DNA from: DASWRT01 sp036403035
GTDB lineage: Bacteria > Pseudomonadota > Alphaproteobacteria > ATCC43930 > CGMCC-115725
Direction of reading: 5' to 3'
NCBI GenBank assembly: GCA_036403035.1
Contig: DASWRT010000240.1
Span: 1 to 17,882, forward strand
DNA: 17,882 nucleotides
The stretch's first letter is position 1. Each line of letters begins with the position of its first letter. The position numbers and the translations under genes are program-made. Shown here piece by piece: positions 1-7,310 of this stretch. The notes beneath the pieces are model-generated. The model saw only the letters and a program-made list of their open reading frames with translations, ran no database searches and was not told the origin of the DNA.

Positions 1-454
1 TCAGCCCTGCTATGTCGATCTTGATCATCTGCATCATGGCCTCCATGACCCGCCGGGCCTTGGCCTGATCGGGATCGCCCAGCATCTTCGGGAGCACGGT
101 CGGGACGATTTGCCACGATACGCCGTACCGGTCCTTGAGCCATCCGCATTGCACTTCCGTGCCGCCGTTGGACAACGCGTTCCACAGCCTGTCGACTTCC
201 GCCTGATCCGCGCAGTCCACATGGAACGAGACGGCATGGGTGTACTCGAACCGCGTTCCGCCGTTGAGCGCCATGAAGCGCTGACCGGCGAGCGTGAAGT
301 CGACGACCAGGACGGAACCCGCCTTCCCGGCAGGGCTATCCGTCACGTTCTTCTGCACGCGCTCGATCCGGGAATCGGGAAGGAGCGAAACGTAAAAGCG
401 CGCCGCCTCTTCGGCCTCGCCGTCGAACCACAGGCATGGGGAAATCTTTGACAC
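1..454 (-). CDS. PhnB-like VOC family protein (3' end outside window)
   Basis: The reverse strand reads SKISPCLWFDGEAEEAARFY, later VSFHVDCADQAEVDRLWNAL and GWLKDRYGVSWQIVP, the usual pattern of the PhnB/'3-demethylubiquinone-9 3-methyltransferase' branch of the vicinal-oxygen-chelate superfamily. About 151 codons are present and no stop is reached, so the last residues lie beyond position 1; family members are usually about 155-165 residues, so little is missing. The start is taken as GTG at 454 because a GGAG Shine-Dalgarno sits 7 nt upstream (462-465) and the family motif begins right after it. The protein is cytosolic with no signal peptide. The methyltransferase name in databases is historical; the real reaction is unknown. 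It lies downstream of the diguanylate cyclase gene on the same strand, separated by about 220 nt, so is probably transcribed on its own. Confidence 0.85.
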   Translation of the reverse strand, partial: MSKISPCLWFDGEAEEAARFYVSLLPDSRIERVQKNVTDSPAGKAGSVLVVDFTLAGQRFMALNGGTRFEYTHAVSFHVDCADQAEVDRLWNALSNGGTEVQCGWLKDRYGVSWQIVPTVLPKMLGDPDQAKARRVMEAMMQMIKIDIAGL

Positions 455-623
455 GAGTTTTCTCCGTTGGACCCGTCGACTCTCGCGACGCCTTCGATGA
501 CGCCGGCCGGCGCCCGATCGCACCGTCATGCCTAGGACGGACAGGCTACCGGCTTTCCGACATCGCGCCGGGAGATTTTTGCGCGGCTGTGCTCGACCGG
601 GCTGCCGCGAGCCTATTCGCCAT

Positions 624-653
624 CGTCACGCTCGCATCCGTCACGCTCGCATC
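624..653. repeat. 15-bp perfect tandem repeat, two copies
   Basis: CGTCACGCTCGCATC occurs at 624-638 and again immediately at 639-653, followed by a partial third copy (CGTCGC). It sits in the noncoding gap between the diguanylate cyclase stop codon and the VOC gene. No function is evident; a slippage duplication is the simplest reading. Confidence 0.7.
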
Positions 654-674
654 CGTCGCGGGCGCGGACGGCCG

Positions 675-2561
675 CTATGCCGCCGCCTCAGTCTTTTCGC
701 CGTGCGCCTGGACCGCCGCCATCACCGGCGCGCCCTCGATCCGGTCGCGCCCGTTCCGCTTCGCGGCATAGAGCGCGCTGTCCGCCGCCGCCAGCAGCAT
801 ATCCGCCGTCGAGCCGTCATGCGGCGCCGTCGCGACGCCGACCGAGATCGTGATCGGGCCGAGCGCGCGCCCCTCGTGCGAGAGCGCCAGAGACCGCACG
901 GCCTCGGCGATGTGCTCGGCGCGCTGCCTCGCCTCGGCCGCGCCGGCGCCCGGCATCAGGATGGTGAATTCCTCGCCGCCGTAGCGGCAGGCGACGTCGC
1001 CCCTGCGGACATTGACGCTGAATATCCGGCCGATCTGCTTCAGCACCGTGTCTCCGGCCTCGTGGCCGAACGTGTCGTTGAAGCGCTTGAAATGATCGAC
1101 GTCGAGCATGAGGACGCTCAGCGGCGTGCCCGAACGCGCGGCGCGGGCGAGGTCGAGATCGAACGCCTCTTCGAGATAGCGGCGATTGAACAGCCCGGTG
1201 AGCGGGTCGCGGATCGACTGATTGCGGAGCGTGTCCCGCAAGCGAAGATTGACCAGCGCGAGCGCGATGTTCTCGGACAGCACCTCGATATCCTGCGGGT
1301 TGACGGTCGAACCCTCCGCCCCGGCCGTCGCCGCAGCCGCAGAGGCATTTTCGAGATAGAGCAGCCCGACCGTCTCGCCCTGCGCGATCAGCGGAATGCA
1401 GCGATACGTCCGTCCGCTCGCGACGCCGATATGCGGGCAGACCACGTCCATGTCGCTTTCGTCGACATGGTGCGGCTGACCGCGCCGCAACCCCCAGCAG
1501 GAGGTCGGAGCGAACTCCGGCTGGCTGCCTGCCGGATCGCCCCACGCCGCGACGCGATGCAGCACGGAACGCGAGTTGCTGAGCAGGTAGAGCGCGCCCG
1601 ATGCGGAGGGAAGCACCTGAGGCGCAAAGCAGCGCACGACCTCGGCGAACTCCTCCTCCGTACGGCATCCCTGTAGCCGATGCGCCGCACGCGCCAGCAC
1701 GTCGATCGTCCGGGTGCGCGCCTCCAGCTCGGCGGCATGACGCCGCAGATCGCCGTTGCTTCGCTCGATCTCCATCTCGGCGGCGCGCCGGTTCTCCTGC
1801 TCGGCGCTCAGCAGCGAGGTCATATGGTTGAACGCGGACGCGACGGTCGACAGCTCGTTCCGGCCGCCGTGCAGCTCGATGGGATGCGTGAAATCGCCAC
1901 CGCCGATGCGCCGGATGCCATCGGTCAGAAGGCGAACGGGCCGGCGTATGCTTTGGACCGTCCGGACCATCGTGCCGAAGATCACGAGGACCACCATCCC
2001 GCCGCCGGCCAGCGTCAGCAGGATCATGCGCTCCTGCCGCAGCGAATACTCCTCGTGGTTTGCGGCAAGCTGCTCCTCCTGCTCGCCGCTGATCTCGGCG
2101 ACCGTCTGGCGGATGCCGTCCATCAGCGTCCTGCCGCGATCCTCCATCACGATAAGGGACGCCGCCTCGCGGCCTTGCGCGCGGCGCACGCCGATCGTTT
2201 CGGCAAGCTCCGCGAGTTTCGCCGAGACCAGAGTGTCCAGGCGGTCGATCCGTATGCGCAGCGCCGAACCGGCCGCGGCGGCGCGCAGCGCTTCCAGCCG
2301 GCCCGGCAAGACCTGCAACGCAGCGCGGTAAGGTTCGAGATACCGCTCCTCGCCGGTGATGACGAAGCCGCGCTGGCCGGTTTCGGCATCGACCACGTCG
2401 GTCAGCAGATCCTGCGTGTCGCGGAGAACGCCGCTGATCGCGCGGGCGGACTCGATCACCCGCTGCGTGACCTCGAATTTGACGTAGATCAGGCTGCAAA
2501 ACACCGCGATCGCCGCCGCCATGATGGCGGCGCCCATTCGCAAGCGGAACGCGATCGTCAT
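675..2561 (-). CDS. Membrane-bound diguanylate cyclase (CHASE3-HAMP-GAF-GGDEF)
   Basis: This is a predicted enzyme making cyclic di-GMP from two GTP. Order of parts (approximate residues): first membrane helix 8-28; CHASE3-type periplasmic sensor 30-178 with the typical ETGQRGFVITGEERYLEPY stretch; second helix 180-200; HAMP 201-252; coiled linker; GAF 286-440; GGDEF domain 448-610. The active site is GGEEF (about 528-532), preceded by RRGD five residues upstream, which matches the RxxD inhibitory I-site, so product inhibition is expected. DVDHFKRFNDTFGHEAGD and SVGVA are also present. The GAF domain has a Cys/His-rich run (SCWGLRRGQPHH, VVCPHI, YRCIPL) seen in some GAF-GGDEF proteins; its ligand is unknown. 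I prefer ATG at 2561 (628 aa); TTG at 2567 would add two residues but lies inside a hairpin. No EAL domain is present. It is a single-gene unit. Confidence 0.93.
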   Translation of the reverse strand: MTIAFRLRMGAAIMAAAIAVFCSLIYVKFEVTQRVIESARAISGVLRDTQDLLTDVVDAETGQRGFVITGEERYLEPYRAALQVLPGRLEALRAAAAGSALRIRIDRLDTLVSAKLAELAETIGVRRAQGREAASLIVMEDRGRTLMDGIRQTVAEISGEQEEQLAANHEEYSLRQERMILLTLAGGGMVVLVIFGTMVRTVQSIRRPVRLLTDGIRRIGGGDFTHPIELHGGRNELSTVASAFNHMTSLLSAEQENRRAAEMEIERSNGDLRRHAAELEARTRTIDVLARAAHRLQGCRTEEEFAEVVRCFAPQVLPSASGALYLLSNSRSVLHRVAAWGDPAGSQPEFAPTSCWGLRRGQPHHVDESDMDVVCPHIGVASGRTYRCIPLIAQGETVGLLYLENASAAAATAGAEGSTVNPQDIEVLSENIALALVNLRLRDTLRNQSIRDPLTGLFNRRYLEEAFDLDLARAARSGTPLSVLMLDVDHFKRFNDTFGHEAGDTVLKQIGRIFSVNVRRGDVACRYGGEEFTILMPGAGAAEARQRAEHIAEAVRSLALSHEGRALGPITISVGVATAPHDGSTADMLLAAADSALYAAKRNGRDRIEGAPVMAAVQAHGEKTEAAA

Positions 2562-2565
2562 CGCC

Positions 2566-2593
2566 AACCCACGCCGTTCGGGAACCGTGGGTT
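2566..2593 (-). promoter_or_regulatory. Hairpin immediately upstream of the diguanylate cyclase start
   Basis: AACCCACG (2566-2573) and CGTGGGTT (2586-2593) form a perfect 8-bp inverted repeat. Between them a second inverted pair (GTTC 2576-2579, GAAC 2582-2585) continues the stem past a CC bulge. On the minus-strand transcript the base of the hairpin ends 4 nt before the AUG at 2561, and its 3' arm contains the only G-rich stretch that could serve as a Shine-Dalgarno. It could limit ribosome access or be a protein-binding dyad. The structure is seen; the role is inferred. Confidence 0.5.
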
Positions 2594-2607
2594 GTATATT
2601 CTCTAAA

Positions 2608-2630
2608 GGTTTAGCAATTGGTTACGCAAT
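2608..2630. repeat. Imperfect 11-bp direct repeat in the diguanylate cyclase upstream region
   Basis: GGTTTAGCAAT (2608-2618) and GGTTACGCAAT (2620-2630) match at 9 of 11 positions and start 12 bp apart, close to one helical turn. They lie in the AT-rich tract about 50-70 bp upstream of the diguanylate cyclase start, where its promoter should be. No confident -35/-10 pair could be assigned on the minus strand. A tandem regulator site is possible. Confidence 0.35.
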
Positions 2631-2675
2631 CTTCAGCATAAACTCACGCGCCCTCCTGGGATTTGCGGCCAAACT

Positions 2676-2702
2676 GCGGCGCACGCAGTGCGTGCATGCC
2701 GC
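2676..2702 (-). terminator. Stem-loop after the peptide-hydrolase operon (candidate terminator)
   Basis: GCGGC (2676-2680) pairs with GCCGC (2698-2702) and GCACGC (2681-2686) with GCGTGC (2690-2695), giving an 11-bp stem with a 2-nt bulge and a 3-nt loop. It starts about 40 nt past the stop codon of the last operon gene. No U-run follows on the minus strand, so it is either a U-less terminator or an mRNA 3'-end protector. Confidence 0.45.
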
Positions 2703-2743
2703 GACGCCGAGCACCGGCGGCGTTTCCGTCTCGGATCCGTCCG

Positions 2744-3919
2744 TCAGCCGGTCTTCCCCAGCACGTGCTCGACGAGGCTTGCCCAATAGCTTGCGCCGAG
2801 CGGCAGGATCTCGTCGTTGAAGTCGTACTTGGGGTTGTGCAGCATCGCGTTTCCGTCCGCCGGACCGTTGCCGATCCAGACGTAGGTGCCGGGCTTCGCC
2901 TGGAGCATGAAGGCGAAATCCTCCGACCCCATGCTCGGAAGCTGGTCGCGCCGGACGTTGGCCTCGCCGACCAGATCCGCGAGCACCCCGGCCGCGGTCT
3001 CGGTCTCGGCGTCGCTGTTGATGGTCGCCGGGTAGCGCCGCTCGTAGCGCATCGCCGCCGACGCGCCGAGCGCGGCGCAGACGTTCTCGGCGATCCGCCG
3101 CATCGCTGGCTCGATCGCATCCTGCACGTCCGGTTTGAAGGTGCGGACCGTGCCGCGCAGCACCACCTCGTTCGGAATCACGTTCCAGGTGTCGCCACCG
3201 TGGATCTGCGTCACCGAGACGACCGCGCTCTCCAGCGGATGGACGTTGCGGCTCGCGATCGTCTGCAACGCGGTGACGACCTGCGCCGCCGCGACGACCG
3301 GGTCGATGCCGGTATGCGGCATCGCCGCATGCGCGCCGCGGCCGGTCACCGTGATCTCGAAGATGTCGAACGACGCCATCATCGGCCCCGGCCGCACCGC
3401 GAACTGCCCCGCCGGCAGACCCGGCCAGTTGTGCATGCCAAACACCGCGTCGGCCGGGAATTGCTCGAACAGCCCCTGCTCGACCATCGCCCGGCCGCCG
3501 CCCTCATTCTCCTCGGCCGGCTGGAAGACGAAGTGCACCGTGCCGGCGAAGTTGCGGGTCTCGGCGAGATAGCGCGCTGCGCCCAGCAGCATCGTCGTGT
3601 GCCCGTCATGGCCGCAGGCATGCATCCGCCCCTCGTGCTTCGAGGCGTGCGCGAAGCCGTTCTTCTCATGGATATGAAGCGCGTCCATGTCGGCGCGGAG
3701 GGCGATCCGGCCGGAACCGGGATGCGCGCCGCGGAGCGTGCCGACCACGCCGGTGCCGGCGAGGCCGCGATGCACCTCGATCCCGAACTCCTCCAGCTTG
3801 CCGGCGACGGTCTCGGAAGTGCGGTGCTCCTCGAACGCGGTCTCGGGATGCGCATGGATGTCGCGGCGCCACGCCGTCATGTCGGCGTGGAAGTCGGCGA
3901 TGCGGTTGATGATCGGCAC
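2744..3919 (-). CDS. M20 family metal-dependent amidohydrolase (hippurate hydrolase / N-acyl amino acid hydrolase type)
   Basis: A 391-residue protein of the M20D peptidase family, which removes acyl groups or cleaves N-acyl amino acids and small peptides with a divalent-metal centre in the cytosol. Visible signatures: RRDIHAHPE near residue 18; ALRADMDAL at 73-81; HACGHDGH at 100-107 with metal ligands Cys102 and His104; VFQPAEE at 131-137 with the catalytic Glu pair; MHNWPG with His163; SMGSEDF at 329-335; and a C-terminal His361. The lid/dimerisation domain spans roughly 186-295. GTG at 3919 is chosen because homologues start close to PIINRIADFHADM and an AGGAG lies 10 nt upstream. The same frame stays open far upstream, but that is a shadow of the neighbouring gene. 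It is the last gene of the operon, 56 nt after the amidohydrolase. Exact substrate cannot be told. Confidence 0.93.
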   Translation of the reverse strand: MPIINRIADFHADMTAWRRDIHAHPETAFEEHRTSETVAGKLEEFGIEVHRGLAGTGVVGTLRGAHPGSGRIALRADMDALHIHEKNGFAHASKHEGRMHACGHDGHTTMLLGAARYLAETRNFAGTVHFVFQPAEENEGGGRAMVEQGLFEQFPADAVFGMHNWPGLPAGQFAVRPGPMMASFDIFEITVTGRGAHAAMPHTGIDPVVAAAQVVTALQTIASRNVHPLESAVVSVTQIHGGDTWNVIPNEVVLRGTVRTFKPDVQDAIEPAMRRIAENVCAALGASAAMRYERRYPATINSDAETETAAGVLADLVGEANVRRDQLPSMGSEDFAFMLQAKPGTYVWIGNGPADGNAMLHNPKYDFNDEILPLGASYWASLVEHVLGKTG

Positions 3920-3975
3920 GGCTCCCTTGCTCCTCTCGGCAGTGAATCGGTCGGTAACGGGAAGCGGTCGCGCAG

Positions 3976-5205
3976 CTACAACGCCGCCGTTGCGAAAGCC
4001 GGCGATGCCGCCAAGCCGGCGCTCGGCTTGGCGATCACCTGCCCGTTCTTGACGATCCAGCGATGGTTGCGCCGCTCCGCCGCGGCATCGATGTCGGCGA
4101 GCGGGTCGCCCGCGACCACCAGCAGGTCGGCGGCGAGTCCATCCCTGAGCCGGCCGCGGTCCGCGAGCCGGAGCAGGTCGGCGGCGTTGGCGGTCGCCGA
4201 CCTCAGCGCGTCGGCCGGCGGAATCCCGATATCGGTCATGTAGCGCAGTTCCAGCGTGTTCTCGCCGTGCCGGTTGAACGGGGTACCCGCGTCGGTGCCC
4301 ATCGCGATCCGGCCGCCGGCCGCATGGAACATCCGGATCGCCTGGACGTGCCGGTCGAAGACGCGGCGCGCCTTGTCGACGATATAGGCGGGAATGCCCT
4401 GGTCGGCGCCGGCGACGATGTTGCGCACCGCGGCGAGCGTCGGCACGAGATAGGTGCCGCGCGTCTTCATCTCCTCGATGCACTCCTCGTCCATGAAGAT
4501 GCCGTGCTCGATCGAGTCGACGCCGCCGCGCACCGCGTTGAGAATGCCTTCCGCTCCCTGTGCGTGGCTCGCGCAATGCTTGTGGAAGCGATGCCCCTCG
4601 GCGATGCCGGCGGAGATCTCGGCGAACGAGTAGTGCGCGTCCTCCGGGTTGACGCCGGGCGTCATCACGCCGCCGGTCGCCATGATCTTGACGAAGTCGC
4701 TGCCGGCGTGGACCTGCTCGCGCACCGCCTTGACCACCTCGTCGACGCCGTCGGCGACGCGCCCGATCCGGTTGCCGTGCCCGCCGGTCATGCAGATCAT
4801 CCGGCCGGCGGCGCGGATCGTCGGGCCCGTGAAGGTTCCGGCGTTGCACGCGTCGCGCACCGCGAACTCGATATAGTCCTTGCCGCCGCAGTCGCGGATG
4901 GAGGTGATGCCGCCCTTCAGCGTCGACACCGCGCTTTGCAGCGCCTTGAGCGCGACCTGCGCCGGCGACAGCGCGTCGAGCGCCGCGGACGGATTGGCCT
5001 CGCCGGCATAGACGAGGTGCACGTGACAGTCGATCAGCCCCGGCAGCACGGTCATGCCCGCGACGTCGACGCGCGGGCCGGCATAGCCGGCGAGTTCCCC
5101 CTCGGGCGCGATCCGCTTGATGGTCGCTCCGTCGACCAGCACTGACGTGCCTGGGGGAAGCCGCTTCTCACCGTCGAAGACGGCGCCGCCGCTAAAGAGC
5201 ATCAT
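3976..5205 (-). CDS. Metal-dependent amidohydrolase, imidazolonepropionase-like (possible dipeptidase)
   Basis: A 409-residue amidohydrolase-superfamily TIM barrel with no signal peptide. Metal and catalytic residues are all present: His61 and His63 in GLIDCHVHL, Lys173 in DFVKIMATGG (the position of the carboxylated bridging lysine), His214 in ASHAQG, His234 in SIEHGIF and Asp305 in GTDAGTPF. The conserved MTGGHG and ENTLELRYM segments fit the COG1228 branch that includes characterised Xaa-Pro and Xaa-Arg dipeptidases (for example the Sgx9260/Cc2672 group). Peptide cleavage is therefore plausible, and the peptide transporter genes beside it support this, but the specificity is inference. ATG at 5205 has an AGGAGG 9 nt upstream. 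The start overlaps the end of the preceding ATPase gene by 14 nt, suggesting translational coupling. Confidence 0.92.
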   Translation of the reverse strand: MMLFSGGAVFDGEKRLPPGTSVLVDGATIKRIAPEGELAGYAGPRVDVAGMTVLPGLIDCHVHLVYAGEANPSAALDALSPAQVALKALQSAVSTLKGGITSIRDCGGKDYIEFAVRDACNAGTFTGPTIRAAGRMICMTGGHGNRIGRVADGVDEVVKAVREQVHAGSDFVKIMATGGVMTPGVNPEDAHYSFAEISAGIAEGHRFHKHCASHAQGAEGILNAVRGGVDSIEHGIFMDEECIEEMKTRGTYLVPTLAAVRNIVAGADQGIPAYIVDKARRVFDRHVQAIRMFHAAGGRIAMGTDAGTPFNRHGENTLELRYMTDIGIPPADALRSATANAADLLRLADRGRLRDGLAADLLVVAGDPLADIDAAAERRNHRWIVKNGQVIAKPSAGLAASPAFATAAL

Positions 5206-6292
5206 GGGTCGTATCCTCCTGAATCCTTATCGCCGCCGCCGGATGTTGCGCCGGCAGCCTTCCTTCCTCGACGGCATGGCACGCGACCAGACCGTTGCCG
5301 CCGCTGCCGTCCAAGCCCGGCGCGGCGACGAGCGCCGGCCGCTCCGCCTTGCAGCGGTCGTTAGTGAACGGACAGCGCGGATGGAAGGCGCAGCCGGTCG
5401 GCGGGTCGATCGGGTTCGGCACCTCGCCCGCGACCGGCAGGCGATCACGCCTTGTCATCGAGATGTCCGGAATCGTGTCGATCAGCAGGCGCGTGTAGGG
5501 GTGCTGCGGCCGGGCGAACAGGCGCTTCCCGTCGGCGACCTCGACGAGCCGGCCGAGATACATAACCCCGACGCGATCGGACATGTGGCTGACGACCGCG
5601 AGGTTGTGGCTGATGAACAGGTAGGTGAGGCCGAGCGACCGTTGCAGGTCCTTCATCAGGTTGAGGATCTGCGCCTGCACCGACACGTCCAGCGCTGAGG
5701 TCGGCTCGTCGCAGACCAGGAAGTCGGGCTCGCTCGCGAGCGCGCGGGCGATCGAGATGCGCTGCCGCTGCCCGCCGGAGAACTCGTGCGGGAACTTCTC
5801 GCCGTCGGCCGGCGAGAGCTTCACCTGGAGCAGCAGGTCGTCGACCCGGTCGCGGAGTGCGGCGCGGCTTTTCGCCAGCCCGTGCGTGCGGATCGGCTCG
5901 GCGACGATGTCGCGGACGCGCCAGCGCGGGTTGAGGCTCGCATAGGGGTCCTGGAAGATCATCTGCAGCCGCCGCCGGTACGGCCGCATCGCGGCCCGCG
6001 AGCGGAGCGCGGCGAGGTCGGCGCCGCCGAACAGCACCCGGCCGCGGGTCGGCCGGTAGAGACCGACCGCGAGCCGCGCCACGGTCGACTTGCCGCAGCC
6101 GGATTCGCCGACGAGGCTGAAAGTCTCGCCGCGCCGGATCGCGAAGTCGATCCCGTCGACCGCCTTCAGCAGCGCCCGTCCCCTGCCCTCCAGCATGCGG
6201 TTGAGCAGCGGCGGCGAGACGTCGAAATGCTGCGCGAGGTCGACCGCGCGGAACAGCACGTCGTCCCCGCCGGAAACGAAGCGGTCAGCCAT
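5192..6292 (-). CDS. Peptide ABC transporter ATP-binding protein (DppF/OppF-like)
   Basis: A 366-residue ATPase that would power the membrane permeases of this operon. It shows Walker A GESGCGKST at 62-70, Q-loop FQDPYASLNP at 113-122, signature FSGGQRQR at 171-178, Walker B FLVCDEP at 191-197 and switch His229. The C-terminal Opp/Dpp extension is present (PNPIDPPTGCAFHPRCP) with four cysteines (301, 307, 314, 338); equivalent cysteines bind an iron-sulfur cluster in some Dpp ATPases. ATG at 6292 is chosen over longer frames because an AGGAGG lies 6 nt upstream and because residues before it are not family-like. It overlaps the preceding ATPase gene by 8 nt. The N-terminal QHFDVSPPLLNR insertion before the Walker domain is usual for this subunit. 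Confidence 0.95.
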   Translation of the reverse strand: MADRFVSGGDDVLFRAVDLAQHFDVSPPLLNRMLEGRGRALLKAVDGIDFAIRRGETFSLVGESGCGKSTVARLAVGLYRPTRGRVLFGGADLAALRSRAAMRPYRRRLQMIFQDPYASLNPRWRVRDIVAEPIRTHGLAKSRAALRDRVDDLLLQVKLSPADGEKFPHEFSGGQRQRISIARALASEPDFLVCDEPTSALDVSVQAQILNLMKDLQRSLGLTYLFISHNLAVVSHMSDRVGVMYLGRLVEVADGKRLFARPQHPYTRLLIDTIPDISMTRRDRLPVAGEVPNPIDPPTGCAFHPRCPFTNDRCKAERPALVAAPGLDGSGGNGLVACHAVEEGRLPAQHPAAAIRIQEDTTHDAL

Positions 6293-7310
6293 GCGCGGCC
6301 TCCTCGCGCGGCGAGGCGACGGCGGCAGCGCGCTCGTCATGCAGCCAGCACGCCGCCGACTGCGTCGGCGCCCCGGCCGGCAGCAGGTCCGGCCGCTCGA
6401 CGCGGCAGCGGTCGAAGACATCGGGGCAGCGCGGATTGAACGGACACCCCTGCGGGATCGCCGTCAGCCGCGGCATCGCGCCCTCGATCTGCACGAGGCG
6501 CTCGTGCGGCTTGCCGATCACCGGGATCGAGCCCATCAGCCCGGCGGTGTAGGGGTGCTGCGGCGCGTGCACCACCTGCTCCACCGGCCCGATTTCGACG
6601 AGGCGGCCGGCATACATCACCGCGACGCGGTCCGCGGTCTCGGCGATCACGCCCATGTCGTGCGTCACCAGCATGATCGCGGTCCCGTGGTCGCGGCAGA
6701 GCCGCTTCAGCAGCGCGATGATCTGCGCCTGCACCGACACGTCGAGCGCGGTCGTCGGCTCGTCGGCGATGACGAGGCGCGGCTCGGCGGCGAGCGCCAG
6801 CGCGATCACGACGCGCTGCCGCATGCCGCCCGAGAACTGGTGCGGATAGTGGTCGATCCGGCGCTCGGCCGCGGAGATGCCGACCTCGCGCAGCAGCCCG
6901 ACCGCGCGCTCCCGCGCCGCCCGCGCGTCGAGGCGCAGATGCACCTGGATCGTTTCGACGAGCTGCCGGCCGATCGTCTGGAGCGGATTGAGGCTGGTCA
7001 GCGGGTCCTGGAAGATCGCGCCGATATGCCGGCCGCGCAGCCGCCGCATCTGCTCGGGCTTCAGGTCGTCGATCCGCTTGCCTTCGAACAGGATGCGACC
7101 GCCGGCGACGCGCCCCGGCGGCTCCAGCAGGCCGATGATCGCGGCGCCGGTCAGCGACTTGCCCGCCCCGCTCTCGCCGACGACGCCGAGCACCTCGCCG
7201 GGCGCGATCGAGAAGCTGACGTCGTCGAGCGCCGTCAGCACGCCGCGCCGCGTCGGGAACTCGACGCGCAGATGCTCGACCCGGAGCAGCGGTTCCAGGG
7301 CGGCGCTCAT
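6285..7310 (-). CDS. Peptide ABC transporter ATP-binding protein (DppD/OppD-like)
   Basis: A 341-residue ATPase, partner of the next ATPase in a heterodimer. It carries Walker A GESGAGKS at 45-52, Q-loop FQDPLTSLNP at 100-109, signature FSGGMRQR at 159-166, Walker B LVIADEP at 179-185 and switch His217. The C-terminal oligopeptide-transporter extension contains four cysteines (289, 295, 302, 321) in the spacing used for a [4Fe-4S] cluster in some relatives. Its ATG overlaps the stop of the DppC-like gene as ATGA, a 4-nt overlap typical of translational coupling. Its length is normal for the family. The imported substrate cannot be deduced from the ATPase. Confidence 0.95.
   Translation of the reverse strand: MSAALEPLLRVEHLRVEFPTRRGVLTALDDVSFSIAPGEVLGVVGESGAGKSLTGAAIIGLLEPPGRVAGGRILFEGKRIDDLKPEQMRRLRGRHIGAIFQDPLTSLNPLQTIGRQLVETIQVHLRLDARAARERAVGLLREVGISAAERRIDHYPHQFSGGMRQRVVIALALAAEPRLVIADEPTTALDVSVQAQIIALLKRLCRDHGTAIMLVTHDMGVIAETADRVAVMYAGRLVEIGPVEQVVHAPQHPYTAGLMGSIPVIGKPHERLVQIEGAMPRLTAIPQGCPFNPRCPDVFDRCRVERPDLLPAGAPTQSAACWLHDERAAAVASPREEAAHG

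Noticed and set aside
501..512. 12-bp palindrome CGCCGGCCGGCG
   Set aside because: Composed only of G and C with restriction-site-like simplicity; expected by chance in such DNA.
528..1676. Long plus-strand open frame of 382 codons
   Set aside because: It lies opposite the diguanylate cyclase, is arginine/alanine-rich low-complexity and has no domain pattern; typical antisense shadow in high-GC DNA.
2663..4243. Plus-strand open frame of 526 codons
   Set aside because: Antisense to the M20 and amidohydrolase genes, whose motifs are intact; no recognisable protein pattern.
3920..4849. N-terminal extension of the M20 frame to 701 codons, suggesting a fusion
   Set aside because: The extra part is an out-of-frame reading of the amidohydrolase gene and resembles nothing; GTG at 3919 with an upstream AGGAG explains the real start.
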